DNA from: Leucobacter sp. cx-42
Lineage (GTDB): Bacteria; Actinomycetota; Actinomycetes; Actinomycetales; Microbacteriaceae
Length of the DNA stretch: 64,000 bases
Assembly: GCF_014529985.1 (NCBI RefSeq)
Contig: NZ_JACVMU010000012.1
Location: 27,677-91,676 of the forward strand
Reading direction: 5' to 3'
A program made the position numbers and the translations under genes. Each line of letters starts with the position of its first letter. Positions within the stretch are counted from its first letter, which is position 1. Below are positions 35,236-45,700 of the stretch, piece by piece. The notes under the pieces are model-generated. The model saw only the letters and a program-made list of their open reading frames with translations. It did not search any database and was not told where the DNA came from.

Positions 35236-36954
35236 CTAAATGCCTGCCTCCGCAATAAAGCGTGAGGGTGCAGCCCCTGACTGGCGCGAGCCAGAGAGGA
35301 AGAGCCGGTCTCGCGCTCGGGTGAGGGCGACGTAGCAGAGGCGGCGTTCCTCTTCGATCGCGGCGTCATCCTGCGCATAGTTGATTGGGAACATGCCCTC
35401 ACTCAACCCGACCACGTGCACAAGTGACCATTCCAGGCCCTTAGCCGCGTGGACGGCAGACAGCGTGACCGCCTCTACCTTCGGCTCGTGCTGTGAGCGC
35501 TGACGCGCGACAAGCTCGTCAGCAAACTCGCGGATTGTCGTGCCAGCTGGCATCTCGTCAACGAGACCGAGCAGCGCGTTCAGGGCTTCCCAGCTCTCGC
35601 GCTCGGCAGCACCCTCGGGTGGCTGCGCGGTCCAGCCGCCAGCGCGCAACGCGTCACTGACGACTTGGAAGAGCGGCCGTGAGTCGCCAGTCTTGGCTTC
35701 ACCACGCAGCAGGAGCACTGCGCGCTTCACATCTGCGCGATCGAAGAACCGCTGGCCGCCACGTACCTGCGACTGGGCGCCCTGCTTCGCGAGCGCTTCT
35801 TCGATTCGGACGAGCTGCGCATTCGTTCGCGCAAGGACGGCGATGTCTGAGGGCGCGGTGCCGGCGCGGATCGCGGCGGCCACCGAGGCTGCGACCGCCT
35901 GTGCTTCGTCCAGGTCGGTCGAGAACCATTCGAAGCCGGGTGCGAACACCTGCGCTTCAGTTGCTTCAAGCGTTTCGGTGCCGGCCGGCGTCTCTGGTGC
36001 GCCGCGCATGGGGCGCAGCTGCAGGGCGCCCGGGCGTTGCTTCATCAGTCGGTTCGCGGCGGCAACGATTGGAGCGGTCGAACGGTAGTTGCGTTCGAGC
36101 CTGAATTCGCGCGCATTGCGGAAGTCGCTGCCGAAGCCCAGCAGGTAGTCACTCGAAGCACCAGCGAACGAGTAAATGGTCTGGCTCGCATCACCGACGA
36201 CGCAAAGGTCATTACGGTTGCCAAGCCACAGCTTGAGCAACTCATACTGCAGCGGCGAAACGTCTTGAAACTCGTCGACGGTGAAGAAGCGGTACTGCTC
36301 GCGCACCTGCATTGCGACGCGCGGCTCTACCTCGAGCATGCCAGAAAGCAGCACGAGCACGTCCTCGAAGTCGATCTGGCGACGCTCTTCAAGAATCTGG
36401 CCATACTTCGCGTGCATGTCGACGAGCGTCTCTGGGGTGAGGCCGTTCAGTGCCGGCCGCTCCCCGATCTTCGCCGCGTAGGTGTCGAGGTGGAGTCGCG
36501 ATACCTTGCGCCACTCGATCTCGAACGCCACGTCACGCAGGGTGTCGGTGCTCAAACGCATGCCGAGTGACTCGGCTGCCTGAGCAAGCACGGGCACCTT
36601 GCCGTTGAGAATTTGAGGTGCATCGCCGCCAACCACTTGCGGCCAGAAAAAGCTCAACTGCGCGAGCGCAGCACCGTGGAACGTGCGCGCCTTGACACCA
36701 TCAGCGCCGAGGTCGCGCAAGCGCCCCTGCAGCTCACCGGCAGCCTTCCGAGTGAAGGTGACAGCGAGCACGCGCTCCGGCGCATACACGCCGGTGCGCA
36801 CGCCGTACGCAATGCGGTGCGTAATCGCACGCGTCTTACCAGTGCCGGCACCCGCGCGCACCGCAACGGGCCCAGAAAGTGTCTCAGCGATGGCTCGCTG
36901 ATCAGGGTCGAGCCCGGCAAGCACCGCCTCAGCGCCCGAGACTGCGCGACTCAC
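35236..36954 (-). CDS. UvrD2-like superfamily 1 DNA helicase
   Basis: The 572-residue helicase has Walker A GAGTGKT, motif Ia TFTRKAAGEL, DEFQD (Walker B), GDASQTIYSFAGA, RNYRST and VHAAKGLEW, VALTRAR motifs in order. It unwinds DNA 3' to 5' in repair. The GTG at 36954 is chosen because it overlaps the NudC-like stop as GTGA; a longer in-frame ATG at 36990 also exists. Mycobacterial UvrD2 is longer because of a C-terminal HRDC domain and tetracysteine motif; both are missing here. Confidence 0.85.
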   Translation of the reverse strand: MSRAVSGAEAVLAGLDPDQRAIAETLSGPVAVRAGAGTGKTRAITHRIAYGVRTGVYAPERVLAVTFTRKAAGELQGRLRDLGADGVKARTFHGAALAQLSFFWPQVVGGDAPQILNGKVPVLAQAAESLGMRLSTDTLRDVAFEIEWRKVSRLHLDTYAAKIGERPALNGLTPETLVDMHAKYGQILEERRQIDFEDVLVLLSGMLEVEPRVAMQVREQYRFFTVDEFQDVSPLQYELLKLWLGNRNDLCVVGDASQTIYSFAGASSDYLLGFGSDFRNAREFRLERNYRSTAPIVAAANRLMKQRPGALQLRPMRGAPETPAGTETLEATEAQVFAPGFEWFSTDLDEAQAVAASVAAAIRAGTAPSDIAVLARTNAQLVRIEEALAKQGAQSQVRGGQRFFDRADVKRAVLLLRGEAKTGDSRPLFQVVSDALRAGGWTAQPPEGAAERESWEALNALLGLVDEMPAGTTIREFADELVARQRSQHEPKVEAVTLSAVHAAKGLEWSLVHVVGLSEGMFPINYAQDDAAIEEERRLCYVALTRARDRLFLSGSRQSGAAPSRFIAEAGI

Positions 36955-37880
36955 TCGTCGCCCTCTTCGAGCCACAGCTGTACGAGCCAACCCGCGATCG
37001 ACAGCGCACCGGGCAGTTTGACGCCGACCGGCGGGTGACGAAGCTCGTCACGGGTGAACCAGCGCAGCTCAGAAATCTCTGCCGGATCCGCGACCAGATC
37101 GGTGGGTGACTGATCCGCCGCCAATTTCGCACGGAACCCCAGCATCAGCGAGCGCGGGAACGGCCACGGCTGCGAAGCGACATAGGTGATGTCGGTGACG
37201 CGTGCGCCGGCTTCCTCGCGCATTTCACGTTCGACGGCGTGCTCGGCGGTTTCGCCCGCATCGATGTATCCGGCGAGGAGCGAGAATCGCCCAGATTCCC
37301 AGAGCGCATTCGAGCCGAGCAGGAGCTTGTTGTCGTGTTCGACGATCACGATCACTGCTGGGTCCATGCGCGGAAACAGCTCTGCACCATTCGCGTCGCG
37401 ACGCGACCAGCCACCGTCGGCGATGGTCGTGGGGGTGCCATCCTGGGGCGAGAAGCCGGCGGCGCGATGCCAGTTCAGCAGCGCGGCTGCGATCGTCACA
37501 ATCTCACGCTCGGCCGCGGGCAGCTCGGTGCCGCGCGCGAAGGGATGCGCCCATTCGACGTCTGGGGCAATGGGCTCGGCCTGATCCGCGCCCGCCACAG
37601 CTGGCAGCTCGCGCGCGAAGATCGCGGCGCCAGCCATGCGACCGATGAAGACAACCTCTTCGGGCCGCTCACCGGTCGTTGGTTCGAGTACGAGGTGTGA
37701 GACATCAGCGGCCTCACGGCGCAGCGGAATCTGGCCTGCCCGCAGTTCAAGCATGCGTGCGGTCTCGCTCACCCACGCAGCGTCGAGCGCGGCGGGCTGG
37801 GTGCGGATCGCCGAATCGCGGTCAAGGTACCCCGCTCCGAGCGGGACTCCGCCCGTCTCATTCGTTTCGCGTGCGCTCAT
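36951..37880 (-). CDS. NudC-like NAD(H) pyrophosphatase lacking the zinc ribbon cysteines
   Basis: The 309-residue Nudix hydrolase has the complete Nudix box GYIDAGETAEHAVEREMREEAG (about residues 204-226) and the SQPWPFPRS signature specific to NADH pyrophosphatases (also able to remove NAD caps from RNA). The region that normally holds four zinc cysteines (about 137-165, NWHRAAGFSPQDGTPTTIADGGWSRRD) contains none. GGAGG lies 5-7 nt before the ATG at 37880, so this start is favoured over one 30 nt upstream. The uvrD2-like gene overlaps its stop by 4 nt. Confidence 0.85.
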   Translation of the reverse strand: MSARETNETGGVPLGAGYLDRDSAIRTQPAALDAAWVSETARMLELRAGQIPLRREAADVSHLVLEPTTGERPEEVVFIGRMAGAAIFARELPAVAGADQAEPIAPDVEWAHPFARGTELPAAEREIVTIAAALLNWHRAAGFSPQDGTPTTIADGGWSRRDANGAELFPRMDPAVIVIVEHDNKLLLGSNALWESGRFSLLAGYIDAGETAEHAVEREMREEAGARVTDITYVASQPWPFPRSLMLGFRAKLAADQSPTDLVADPAEISELRWFTRDELRHPPVGVKLPGALSIAGWLVQLWLEEGDE

Positions 37881-37949
37881 CGCATCCTCCCCAGATATTG
37901 CTCTCGCCACTCGTGCGCGTGGCGCGTGGAACCGACCGCCCTGGTTGCT

Positions 37950-37955
37950 TACCCT
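37950..37955 (+). promoter_or_regulatory. Putative -10 element of the phosphotransferase-like gene
   Basis: TACCCT is followed by 6 nt and the ATG at 37962, again with no Shine-Dalgarno sequence. A leaderless transcript is inferred. Confidence 0.45.
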
Positions 37956-37961
37956 AAGGTC

Positions 37962-39320
37962 ATGTCCAGCACCCCTCTCACCCTAGCCGCGCTCGCGACC
38001 TCCGCGGTACCGGATCTCGAGCCGCTTGCAGTGCGCCCGTACAATCCGTCAGGGCAGGACTTCCGTTCAGCGGTGCTCACCACCGCACACGAAGAACTTC
38101 TTGTCAGCGTGCCGCGGAACCACTCGGCCGAGGTCGCCCAGGCAGCGAGCCTGCTCGCGTTCTCGGCACTCACCGAGGGTGCACGGGCACAGCTCCCCTT
38201 CGCCGTCCCAGAAGGACGTGGAATGACGCGCACCGGCGAGTCACGCGCGGTGGTGTCAACTTTCCTCATTGGTGGGCGGATCGATCCCTCGGCACTCGCG
38301 GCGGATTCACTGCTCGTTGCCCCAATCGCAGCGGCAACCGCAGCAATCCATGCGCTCCCCCGCACGGTCGTGCAGCAGGGCGGTCTCCCCGTGCGCACCG
38401 CGAACGATTTGCGCCTGCTCGCTACCCGAATCGTGGATCGCGCTGACGCGACCCGTTTCCTTCCAGAGACAGTGCACCGGCGGTGGCTCGAGGTCATCGA
38501 GAACGCTGAGCTGTGGGACTTTACTCCGGTCGTGACGCATGGCTCACTCAATGCCGAGGCGCTGCTCGTCGAGGACGATGAGATTCTCGGCATGCTCGGT
38601 TGGTCGGAGTTTGGCATCGGCGACCCCGCCGCTGACCTCGCATGGCTGCACGGTGCCTCGCAGGGCACGTTCGGCGCTGTTCTTGACGCGTACCTGGGAC
38701 TCGTCGATACCGGCAATGCTGACGCACTCACTGCACGGAGCCGTCTCTACCACGAGCTTGAGATCGCGAAGTGGCTGCTGCACGGTGTGGAGCATCACGA
38801 CCGCGAAGTTGTTGATGACGCGGTGAGCATGCTCGACCGCTTTGTTGATGCGCTGAGCCTGCTCGCGCCCGCGACGGCGACGCGTGCTCCACTCAACGCG
38901 GAAGAGGCACTCGATCTCCTCGAGCAGACTCCCGAGGTCAACGATCACATGTCAGACACTGCAGCTTATGAAGCCCTCGACGAGGACCGCATGTTCAGCA
39001 ACGACACCGACTTCATCGAGCCGCTCACGGCGGCTACAGCCTCAGCGACGACTGCGGCTACCGAGGAGACAGCGGCTGCTGAGGCCCCGGCGGCCGCAGA
39101 GCACGCTGACGAGCAGGTGACCGAGGCGTACGGCGACGACGATCTCGCGCACGCAGCGCAGCCACGTACCGCTGAGGCATCGCACGCCGACGGCGCCGAC
39201 ACCGGTAAGTCGGGTGGGTCAGCCGAGCTTGTCGACTCGTCAGACTTTGTGACCGATGTCATCTCAGACGACGATCTTCCTCCGCGGTCTCCGAGCGCTC
39301 CGCAGTCTGAGGGTCGCTAA
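37962..39320 (+). CDS. Aminoglycoside/macrolide phosphotransferase-like protein, probably inactive
   Basis: The 452-residue protein resembles the APH-like kinase that lies beside nudC and adnB in many actinobacteria. The C-lobe reads VVTHGSLNAEALLVEDDEILGMLGWSEFGIGDPAADLAWL, so the catalytic Asp of HGD is Ser195 and the metal-binding D-W is G-W. Phosphotransfer is therefore doubtful. After residue 330 comes an acidic, Ala-rich, apparently disordered tail of about 120 residues, and its last 20 codons overlap the 3' end of adnB on the other strand. Confidence 0.75.
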   Translation: MSSTPLTLAALATSAVPDLEPLAVRPYNPSGQDFRSAVLTTAHEELLVSVPRNHSAEVAQAASLLAFSALTEGARAQLPFAVPEGRGMTRTGESRAVVSTFLIGGRIDPSALAADSLLVAPIAAATAAIHALPRTVVQQGGLPVRTANDLRLLATRIVDRADATRFLPETVHRRWLEVIENAELWDFTPVVTHGSLNAEALLVEDDEILGMLGWSEFGIGDPAADLAWLHGASQGTFGAVLDAYLGLVDTGNADALTARSRLYHELEIAKWLLHGVEHHDREVVDDAVSMLDRFVDALSLLAPATATRAPLNAEEALDLLEQTPEVNDHMSDTAAYEALDEDRMFSNDTDFIEPLTAATASATTAATEETAAAEAPAAAEHADEQVTEAYGDDDLAHAAQPRTAEASHADGADTGKSGGSAELVDSSDFVTDVISDDDLPPRSPSAPQSEGR

Positions 39321-42300
39321 CCCGTTCAGCAGCCGCCAGCCAGATCTCTTCAAGTTCTGGCAGTGTGCGCACCTGGTCTCCTCGGAGTTCGACGCCCTCT
39401 GCGACGTAGAACAGCGATACGTCGATCCGCTCGGGTGACACGCCTGCCCACTGAGCGTAGGCGTGACGGTACAGGTCGAGCTGGAAGAAGCGTGTCTCGC
39501 GCTCTTTCGCTGTCTGCGGTGAACGGCCTGCCTTCCAGTCGATCACCTCGAAACGGGGCGCTTCTTCACCCTCGCGTGGCGGCAACTCGTACACGGCGTC
39601 GAGCTTGCAGACGAGGGTGCGGCCGGCAAAGGGCAGCGCCACCTGTTGTTCAACTGAGATCGGCTGCAGATCTGCCCAGCGTGACGCCTCGAACGATTCG
39701 ATGAGCGGCTGCAGTTCAGCCTCTTCGACGAATGCGTCAAACCCTTCGGCGGCCGCATCAATTTCAGTGTCTGGTTCGAGATCGAACAGTGCGAGGCTCG
39801 TGCCGTGTGCGGTCGTCGCTCGGCGCTCCACCCACTCGTGGAACCGATTGCCGATGCGTGTGCGGCGGAACGGCCGCTGCGGGATCGGCCGCAGGCGGCT
39901 CCGCTCTGCAGCTTCGGGATCTTCGACGAACTCGTGGAAGGTCGACGCAGTAATTCGACCGGGCAGCGTTTTCACGACTGCAGCATCGTCGCCCTGGGCC
40001 GCTCGTTCGGCGAGCAGCAGGCGCACGGTGCTATCAATGTCGAGATCAGCCTCGTCTGGCTCCTCAGCGATGCGAGCGCTGAGCGTCGCAGCTGCCGCCA
40101 GCACCACATCAGCACGACGGCCGAGCGGATCGAGCGGCCACTGCATGGTGAGCTCTTGCGCTTCGCTCGGGTCTTCCTCATGTTCCGAGGATTCGGGGAG
40201 CCCAGTGATCACACCGTGTTCCTGCAGTTCGAGCATGAACAGCGAAGGTACACGGGCGCGTGATTGGCCACCCCAGAAGCTGCCGGTCAACAGCAACTTC
40301 TGTGCTGCGCGAGTGATGGCAACGTAACCGAGCCTGCGCTCCTCTTCTGCGAAGCGGCCTTTCGACTCGGTGACGTACTCTGCGATGCGTTCTTTGAGCT
40401 CTTTCTGGTTAGTCGCAATGCGCCAGTTGAGCTGTGGTCGCGCTGCGGCGTCGCCGCGTAGCTCGTCTGGCAGCTGCCCCTTCCTCAGCCAGCCAACGCC
40501 GCGGCGCGGGGTACTCGGGAATTCACCATCGACCATGCGTGGAATCGCCACGAGGTCCCATTCGAGTCCCTTCGAACCGTGAGCGGTGATGAGCTGAACG
40601 GTGCCAGGAGCTGGGGCAGACACGTGCTCTTCAATTTCATCGGCTTCGACCGCACGTTCAATCCATTCAAGCAGCGATGCGAGCGTTCCACGGCTGTCGA
40701 CCGCCAGGTGACCTTCAACGAGATCAATGAAGACGTCAAGATTTGCGAGTGCAGCAGCGCCGCCAGCGTGGTCGCGCCCCTCATGGGCTTCGAGCTCGAT
40801 GTCGAGTCGCAGCGCGTTCACTGTTGCCTGGATCAGCTCGATGACGTCGCCGCCAACGCGCTGGCGCAGGTTCGCGAGCATCCATCCGGCCTCGCGGAGT
40901 CGCTCAACACCGACGTCGCTGATGGTTTTGAGGGACGCGTGTTTCCGGCCACCGCGCATCGGGTCGCGGATCGCCGCGATCTGGTCGAGCGCATCGATGA
41001 GCGTGAAGTCGCGGTCAGGATCGGGCAGCACGCTGTCTGCCGCGATGTCTTCGGGTGAGAATTCCTGCTGGGTTTCGTCGCGTCGCGCGAACCAGCGCGC
41101 TGCATCTTTCAGGCCGGCGATATCTGCGACACCGAGACGGAAGCGCGGCCCGGCGAGCAGCCGAATAAGGTCGCCCCCGGCGTCGGCGTACCACACGCAA
41201 CGCAGTGTGCTTACGACGTCGGTGATCTCTGGCGTGCTGAGCAACCCGCCGAGGCCGACGATGATGTTCGGCACACCAGCCGCGGTGAGGGCTGCCGAGA
41301 ACGGTGCCATGTGGCGGCGATTACGGAAGACAACCGCCGCGGTCGGCAGCTCGTTCTTCTCACGAATGTGTGCCGCGCGCTCCGCTGCCATCCATGCGGC
41401 GAGCGCGTCTTGCTCCTCGTGCAGGGTCTCCGGGAATCGCCAGTCGACGACGCCGTCCTTCGCGCCGGGGCGTGGCGCGAGCTTCGGCACGTCAATCTCA
41501 GAGGCCGCCGCGAGCGGTGCCGCGATGACGTTGGCTGCGTCGAGCACGGTCACCGGGTTTCGCCAGCTCGTCGAGAGCGTGAGTGTTGCTGCGGACTGGG
41601 ACTTCCCGGTGCCGCGCGCCGCGAAGTCAGCGTGGAATGATTGCAGGCCCTCAGCTGAGGCGCCGCGCCAACCGTAGATCGATTGGTGCGGATCGCCCAC
41701 CGCCATGACGGGGACACCCGAGAAGATGCGCGAGAGCAGCCGGGTCTGACCGACTGAAGTATCTTGCACCTCGTCGAGCAGTACGACGCCGTAGCGGCGA
41801 CGCAGCACGGCGCCCGCCTCGGGAACGAATTCGAGGGTGCGTGATGCCAGTGCGAGCTGATCGGAGAACTCAATGAGACCACGGCGCTGCTTTTCTTCTG
41901 CAAATGCCTCAGCGAGACGCGCAAGCAGCGGGGTGTCAGCCACGTTTGCGACCGCGTCACGCACAGGCGCGTAGTTTTTGCAGTCGGGGCCACCGACGGT
42001 GTCTTTCTCGTTGTACGGCAGGTCGAGCACCCGGGAGAACTCGGTGATGATTTGACGTGTCCGTTCGAACGACGTGAGGTTATCTGCGACCGCGTGATCG
42101 ATGGCCATCGTGTGGCGGATCAGTTCGGGGGTACGCATGTCAGTCGTGAGGAGTTCACGGTCATGGCTCGCGAGGATGACCTCGCGAGCCACACGCCAGG
42201 CGGTGGCCTCATCAATGACCGTCGCGCCGGGGGCGATGCCCGCTGCCGCGCCGAACTCCTGCAGCACGCCGGACGCGAAGGCGTTGTAGGTGCTCACCTC

Positions 42301-42714
42301 TGGCAGGTCGAGTCCATCTTCGAGGAGGGTGACGAGCTCTGCCGCGCGTAACCTCTCTGGCTCAGTCAGGAGTCCCTGCTCGGCGTTGTCGACGAGGCGT
42401 TCAACAAAGGTGTGCAGACGACCTGAGATACGCTCGCGCAGCTCACCCGCGGCCTTCCGGGTAAACGTGAGGCCGAGAATACGGTCTGGGTCAATCGCAC
42501 CATTCGCAACGAGCCAGACAACGCGGTTTGCCATCGTCTCGGTCTTGCCGCTGCCTGCACCGGCGATGACGAGTGCGGTGCCCTCGAGCTCGTGCTCGAT
42601 GACGGCGCGCTGCTCATGCGTGGGGGTGAGCGGCGTTGCGCCAGGCTCGGTGAGCAACTCTGCGATGCGAGTGGCTGAGAACACTGGGGCGTTTTGCATG
42701 GGGACCTCGTTCAT
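39259..42714 (-). CDS. adnB: AdnB-type helicase-nuclease subunit
   Basis: The 1151-residue protein pairs with AdnA to resect DNA double-strand ends in actinobacteria. N-terminal UvrD-like motor motifs are IAGAGSGKTETM, TFTRKAAGELRE, LLDEVQDTS, GDPHQSIYGWRGA, TSWRNP, TAHGSKGLEWDLV and AITRAAQKL. A C-terminal PD-(D/E)xK nuclease shows CKLDAVY and FEVIDWKAGRSPQT. ATG at 42714 overlaps the adnA stop as ATGA, so a start 63 nt upstream is rejected. Its 3' end overlaps the convergent phosphotransferase-like gene by 62 nt. Confidence 0.92.
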   Translation of the reverse strand: MNEVPMQNAPVFSATRIAELLTEPGATPLTPTHEQRAVIEHELEGTALVIAGAGSGKTETMANRVVWLVANGAIDPDRILGLTFTRKAAGELRERISGRLHTFVERLVDNAEQGLLTEPERLRAAELVTLLEDGLDLPEVSTYNAFASGVLQEFGAAAGIAPGATVIDEATAWRVAREVILASHDRELLTTDMRTPELIRHTMAIDHAVADNLTSFERTRQIITEFSRVLDLPYNEKDTVGGPDCKNYAPVRDAVANVADTPLLARLAEAFAEEKQRRGLIEFSDQLALASRTLEFVPEAGAVLRRRYGVVLLDEVQDTSVGQTRLLSRIFSGVPVMAVGDPHQSIYGWRGASAEGLQSFHADFAARGTGKSQSAATLTLSTSWRNPVTVLDAANVIAAPLAAASEIDVPKLAPRPGAKDGVVDWRFPETLHEEQDALAAWMAAERAAHIREKNELPTAAVVFRNRRHMAPFSAALTAAGVPNIIVGLGGLLSTPEITDVVSTLRCVWYADAGGDLIRLLAGPRFRLGVADIAGLKDAARWFARRDETQQEFSPEDIAADSVLPDPDRDFTLIDALDQIAAIRDPMRGGRKHASLKTISDVGVERLREAGWMLANLRQRVGGDVIELIQATVNALRLDIELEAHEGRDHAGGAAALANLDVFIDLVEGHLAVDSRGTLASLLEWIERAVEADEIEEHVSAPAPGTVQLITAHGSKGLEWDLVAIPRMVDGEFPSTPRRGVGWLRKGQLPDELRGDAAARPQLNWRIATNQKELKERIAEYVTESKGRFAEEERRLGYVAITRAAQKLLLTGSFWGGQSRARVPSLFMLELQEHGVITGLPESSEHEEDPSEAQELTMQWPLDPLGRRADVVLAAAATLSARIAEEPDEADLDIDSTVRLLLAERAAQGDDAAVVKTLPGRITASTFHEFVEDPEAAERSRLRPIPQRPFRRTRIGNRFHEWVERRATTAHGTSLALFDLEPDTEIDAAAEGFDAFVEEAELQPLIESFEASRWADLQPISVEQQVALPFAGRTLVCKLDAVYELPPREGEEAPRFEVIDWKAGRSPQTAKERETRFFQLDLYRHAYAQWAGVSPERIDVSLFYVAEGVELRGDQVRTLPELEEIWLAAAERVSDPQTAERSETAEEDRRLR

Positions 42715-45700
42715 GCGTGGCTCACCGCCTGGATGATGTGGATTCGGCAGTTGCCGAACTGATGCGGATCGGTGCAATGGTGCTCGACGCGAGCGGTAAA
42801 GCTACCTGCGGCCATGGTGTCGCCTGCGGTCTCGATGCGCTCGAGCAGTGCGTCGCGCGTCTCTGCATCGAGCGGCGCCTGTACACGCTCGACGTACCCC
42901 TTGCCCTTCGCGGCGTTCGGGTGAACGTACAGCAGACGGGCACCTCCCGAGGTAATCTCCCCTGTCTCAGCGTGCTCGCTCGTTACGCCGTCGAAGGCGC
43001 CGTACTCGACACCGAGTTGGTACGCCTGCAGCTGCAGGTGCTGTTCCGTCGCGGGCTTGGAAGGCACCGTTGCTCCGGTTTTCAGGTCAAGCACGGTGAT
43101 CTCCAGGCCGTCGGCTTTCACGAGTCCTTCAAGCCGGTCAGCCTTGCCGCGCAGGGTGACATCTCCTACCTGCACATGGAAGCCTGACTCACGACCGATG
43201 AGCTGGCGATCTGATGCGTCAAACTCGCGCAGGTACACGCCGAGCCCCTCGACCATGTGTTCGGCGGTCGCGAGCGTACGTGTCGATTCCCACTCAGCGT
43301 CGAAGGGCAGTTTGCGCCACTCGCGCCGAATGTCTGCCATGAGGGCTTCTGGGTCGGCAGTCACGGCGTTCTCAAAGGCGTGGTGTACGAGCGTGCCAAG
43401 GCTCGCCTGGATGTTGCCGGTACCACCGCCAAGCGCGCCGACGACCCAGTCGAGCGCACAGCCTTCAACCGATTCAAGCTGAGACGGACCAACCGCGATC
43501 TCCCGCTCACCGTTCTCGTTCGTAAAGAGGGAAGCTTCGGTACTCACCGGAAGTACGCCGTACCAGCTCTCGGGTGCCGCGCCAGCGACATCTGCCCGCG
43601 CGAGCTGCACGAGCGAGTCTCGAGCGGACGTGTCAGCTGGGTCAGTCGTGAGCCGGCGCCGCATGGCCGCGGTTGCCCCTCGTAAGGTGAGTCTGGAGCT
43701 CGGCAGCGGATCAACCGCGAAGTCATGGCCAAACCCGAAGAACGCGCTCGGATGCTGATCGGTGTCACTCACCGACACCACGAGCAGTTCTTGCTGCGCG
43801 CGCGAGCTCGCCTGGTGCAGAAGGCGAAGCTCGTCATGAATCGTGTCTTTGCGACTCGGTGGAACCGCTGGGCCGCCACGCAGCCAGCGTTCGAGCGCCA
43901 CTGTGCCGAGAATCGATCCGCGCGAGCGAGTGTTCGGCCACGCACCGTCCTGCAGACCAACAATGGCCACGAGTGCGAACTCGCGGCCGACCGCACCCTG
44001 CGGCGTCGTCACCGTCACCGCTGATCGCTCACCACTACGAGCAAGCGAATCCTCGGGAACCGCGCTCTCTGCAAGCTCTGCAAGCAGTGCGTGGATCGGC
44101 TGCTCACTCACCTGCTCTTCATGTCGCTGCAGTGCGAAGAAGAGGCCAAGCACCGCGTCGAGCGAACGGTTCGCCTCATCTGCGCGAGCGCCGCGGCCAC
44201 GCAATGCCTCCTCCTGCCAGGCTTCAGCCAGCCGTGTCCCCTGCCAGAGCGCCCAGAGCGTCTCACGCGGGGTGCCTTCAGCGGCGACGATGGTGTTCGC
44301 GGCGTCGGCGATCTTGCCGAGTCTACGCAGCGCACGCCCCTGCTTGCTGTCGATCGACGGCTCAACGCCTGGCACGAGGAAGGCCTCAAGGATGAGCTGC
44401 TCAGTCGCCACCGGATCGCGGTCTTCAGCGCGGGCCACGCGGCGCTCCTGCATCATGAGTGAACCACGCAGACGACGCACCGCGACAGGGTCGAGCCCGC
44501 CGATCGGGCCGCTCAGCAGCTGCAGCACACCTGACGCGTCAAGTGGCGCGATGCCGAGCGAGTGCTGCAGCAGACGGATGAGGTCGAGCACGATGCGGTG
44601 CTCGCGCAACACAATGCCGCCGGCAAGCGTGCCCGTTGGCACCTGATGCCCGGCGAGACCACGGGCGATGCGCGAAGCCTCGGAGCGCGATCGGCAGATC
44701 ACCGCCATCTGCTCCCATTCAAGCGGGGTCTCACGGTCAAGGCCGAGCCGGTTCGCGCGCATGCGGTGTGCGATCATGCCAAGCTGTTCGGACGTCGACC
44801 CGGCACGCACGAACTCGATGCGTTCACCCTTGCTGCCCTGCTTCACCGTCGCCGCACGCTGCTGACCAGCACCTGCTGCGCCAATACGAGCAGCAAGGCT
44901 CTGGGTAAAGCCACGCAGCTGCGGGCCCCCGCGGTAGGCGTATTCGAGCGCCCAGGTCTGCTCAGGCTCAGCTCGCACGCCGCGGCGCCGCAACTCACCG
45001 CTGAGATCGGCCAGTACTCGCGACCGCTCGCCGTGGAAGGTTTCTGTGGTCACGTCAGGGTCACCGAACGCCCAAATACTCGCCCCTGCTGCAGCGCAAG
45101 CTGCGAGCAAGGCAAGCTGCCCCTCGCCGATCTCTTGGGCGTCGTCAACGAGCAGCAAGCGCGGCACCTTCACCGCACCCGCTCGCACGCTCGCTGCCGC
45201 AGCGCGCAGCAGCCCGCTCGCGCTGTACTCACCCGGGCGCTCAGCGTGCACGCGAGCTTCAACGGCCTCGACAATCAACAGCGCTTCGCACCAGCGGCTC
45301 AGCAGCTGGTCGTCTGGCGCGTCAGATTGTGCCGATGCCGCAGCGACACCACGCAGCGCGGTCACCCGCGCGAGTAGCTCGCGCACGTCTAGGTCAAAGT
45401 CATCGATTGCACGCCAGAACTCTCGGAGTTCGGCACGGAACGCCGGACTGCGAAGCACCTCAGCGGTCAGCCCCTCCACGTTGCCAAGCGATTCACCCGC
45501 GTCGTCTTCGTCGCCCGCACCCGCACCTGCACGCGCACGCAGTGCGACTTCAAGCTGCTCATCGATGAGTGCCGTAATCAATTCGTCTTGCACCGTACCG
45601 GTCAGGAGTCGCGGCTCGGCTTCCCCACCGCTCGCAGCCGCAGCGGCAAGCACACCGAACGCGAATGAGGTAAGCGTACGCACTGGCGTGCCACCGAGCG

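Noticed and set aside
37962..39320. Aminoglycoside or macrolide resistance kinase
   Set aside because: Catalytic Asp and metal-binding residues are replaced, and the gene lies in a conserved repair-gene neighbourhood.
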